From JBOGNO01 sp050747245 (GTDB lineage Bacteria; Acidobacteriota; Terriglobia; Acidiferrales; UBA7541): a DNA stretch of 23,696 bases. Positions 23,286-23,696 of this stretch are shown in pieces (position 1 is the stretch's first letter; every line of letters begins with the position of its first letter). The notes beneath the pieces are model-generated. The model saw nothing but the letters and a program-made list of their open reading frames with translations. It did no database searches and had not been told where the DNA came from. The stretch is from NCBI GenBank assembly GCA_050747245.1, contig JBOGNO010000023.1:1-23696 (forward strand), given 5' to 3'. The translations under genes were made by a program, and so were the position numbers.

Positions 23286-23324
23286 GATGGTGCAGATTCG
23301 GGCGTCGGCGCCATTCTAAGCCTA

Positions 23325-23696
23325 CAAGGGGTAAGAAGGAATGGATAAAGGAAGGGGACATTGTTAAGAGATTCTTCGCCCCGATGGAAGCCATCGGGGC
23401 TCTGAATGACAACGTAAGAAGAGGCAGCCAACCCTGGGAGACAAGGATGGGGGACATTGATAGGAGATTCTTCGCCCCGATGGAAGCCATCGGGGCTCTG
23501 AATGACAACGTAAAAAAGGCAGGCTCGGCCGGACAGCGCAATAGAGGCGGCCAACCTTGGGAGACAAGGAAGGGGGACTTTGATAGGAGATTCTTCGCCC
23601 CGATGGAAGCCATCGGGGCTCTGAATGACAACGTAAGAAGGGGCGACGAACCCTGGGAGACGAGGAAGGGGGGCATTGACAGGAGATTCTTCGCCC
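23325..23696. repeat. Tandem array of palindromic extragenic repeats, continuing past the right edge
   Basis: A 49-bp core occurs at 23369-23417, 23465-23513 and 23588-23636, and a fourth copy starts at 23684 and is cut by the window edge. Start-to-start distances are 96, 123 and 96 bp. Each core contains a perfect 10-bp inverted repeat, GCCCCGATGG/CCATCGGGGC, with an AAG loop (first copy 23378-23400). The 47-bp linkers are also similar, so whole units are duplicated; the middle linker has about 27 extra bases. Read on the minus strand the core has the GTCATTCAGAGCC...GAAGAATCTC pattern. That is a relative of a widespread intergenic repeat often mistranslated as peptides such as 'CHSERSEES'. 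The open frames across it are repeat artefacts. Confidence 0.9.

Noticed and set aside
23131..23676. Minus-strand frame encoding repeated SFRAPMASIGAKNLLS-like peptides
   Set aside because: It is a translation of the palindromic repeat array running into the GIY-YIG gene in another frame. Peptide periodicity follows the DNA repeat, not protein selection.
23325..23696. CRISPR array
   Set aside because: The intervals between cores are themselves conserved, units are 96-123 bp, cores are 49 bp with a long perfect hairpin, and no cas gene is nearby.

Overview
The window looks like a piece of an Acidobacteriota (soil-type) chromosome. Basis: three genes of the secreted 'VWFA-related' family that is expanded in Acidobacteriota, a TonB with a long cytoplasmic N-terminus, high GC with strong G/C wobble bias in the core genes, and Shine-Dalgarno plus sigma70-like promoters. 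The assignment rests on gene content only. I could not run any search.

Layout. (1) 1-825, minus strand: the 5' part of a TonB gene that runs off the left edge. (2) 976-6239, plus strand: a tightly packed housekeeping run ileS - lspA - lgt - RluA/RluD-type pseudouridine synthase. It joins isoleucyl-tRNA charging, the two first lipoprotein-maturation enzymes and rRNA modification. (3) 6247-9515: three paralogous secreted VWA proteins in +,-,+ order. The first has a promoter that predicts a leaderless mRNA, and the third has lost its metal-site residues. (4) 9563-9756: an isolated transcription unit without an ORF, with a near-consensus promoter and a strong intrinsic terminator. It is a candidate small RNA of about 155 nt. 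(5) 9768-12761, minus strand: a single-chain UvrD-type helicase fused to a RecB/AddB-type nuclease with four cluster-type cysteines. (6) 12947-13501: an orphan membrane protein in a less GC-biased patch. (7) 13782-16621: acetyl-CoA C-acetyltransferase, a zinc-ribbon/double-DUF2007 protein and 3-hydroxyacyl-CoA dehydrogenase, probably one operon behind a good promoter. (8) 16791-17888: recA, with a candidate SOS-like palindrome upstream. (9) 18083-21064: a minimal penicillin-binding transpeptidase, a small zinc-ribbon protein on the opposite strand, and a membrane-anchored M23 peptidase. This is a cell-wall cluster. (10) 21065-23696: an accessory right end. It has a gene-free stretch, a beta-propeller protein fused to a TonB C-terminal domain, a GIY-YIG endonuclease, and a tandem array of palindromic extragenic repeats that continues past the edge.

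Functional links. lspA and lgt make and process lipoproteins, and the third VWA protein has a possible lipobox. TonB-type modules occur at both ends of the window. recA and the helicase-nuclease are both recombination-repair genes and share a 13-nt word in their upstream regions. The candidates most worth following are the small RNA, the GIY-YIG/palindromic-repeat pair, the propeller-TonB fusion and the VWA trio. No tRNA, rRNA, CRISPR array or complete insertion sequence was seen.
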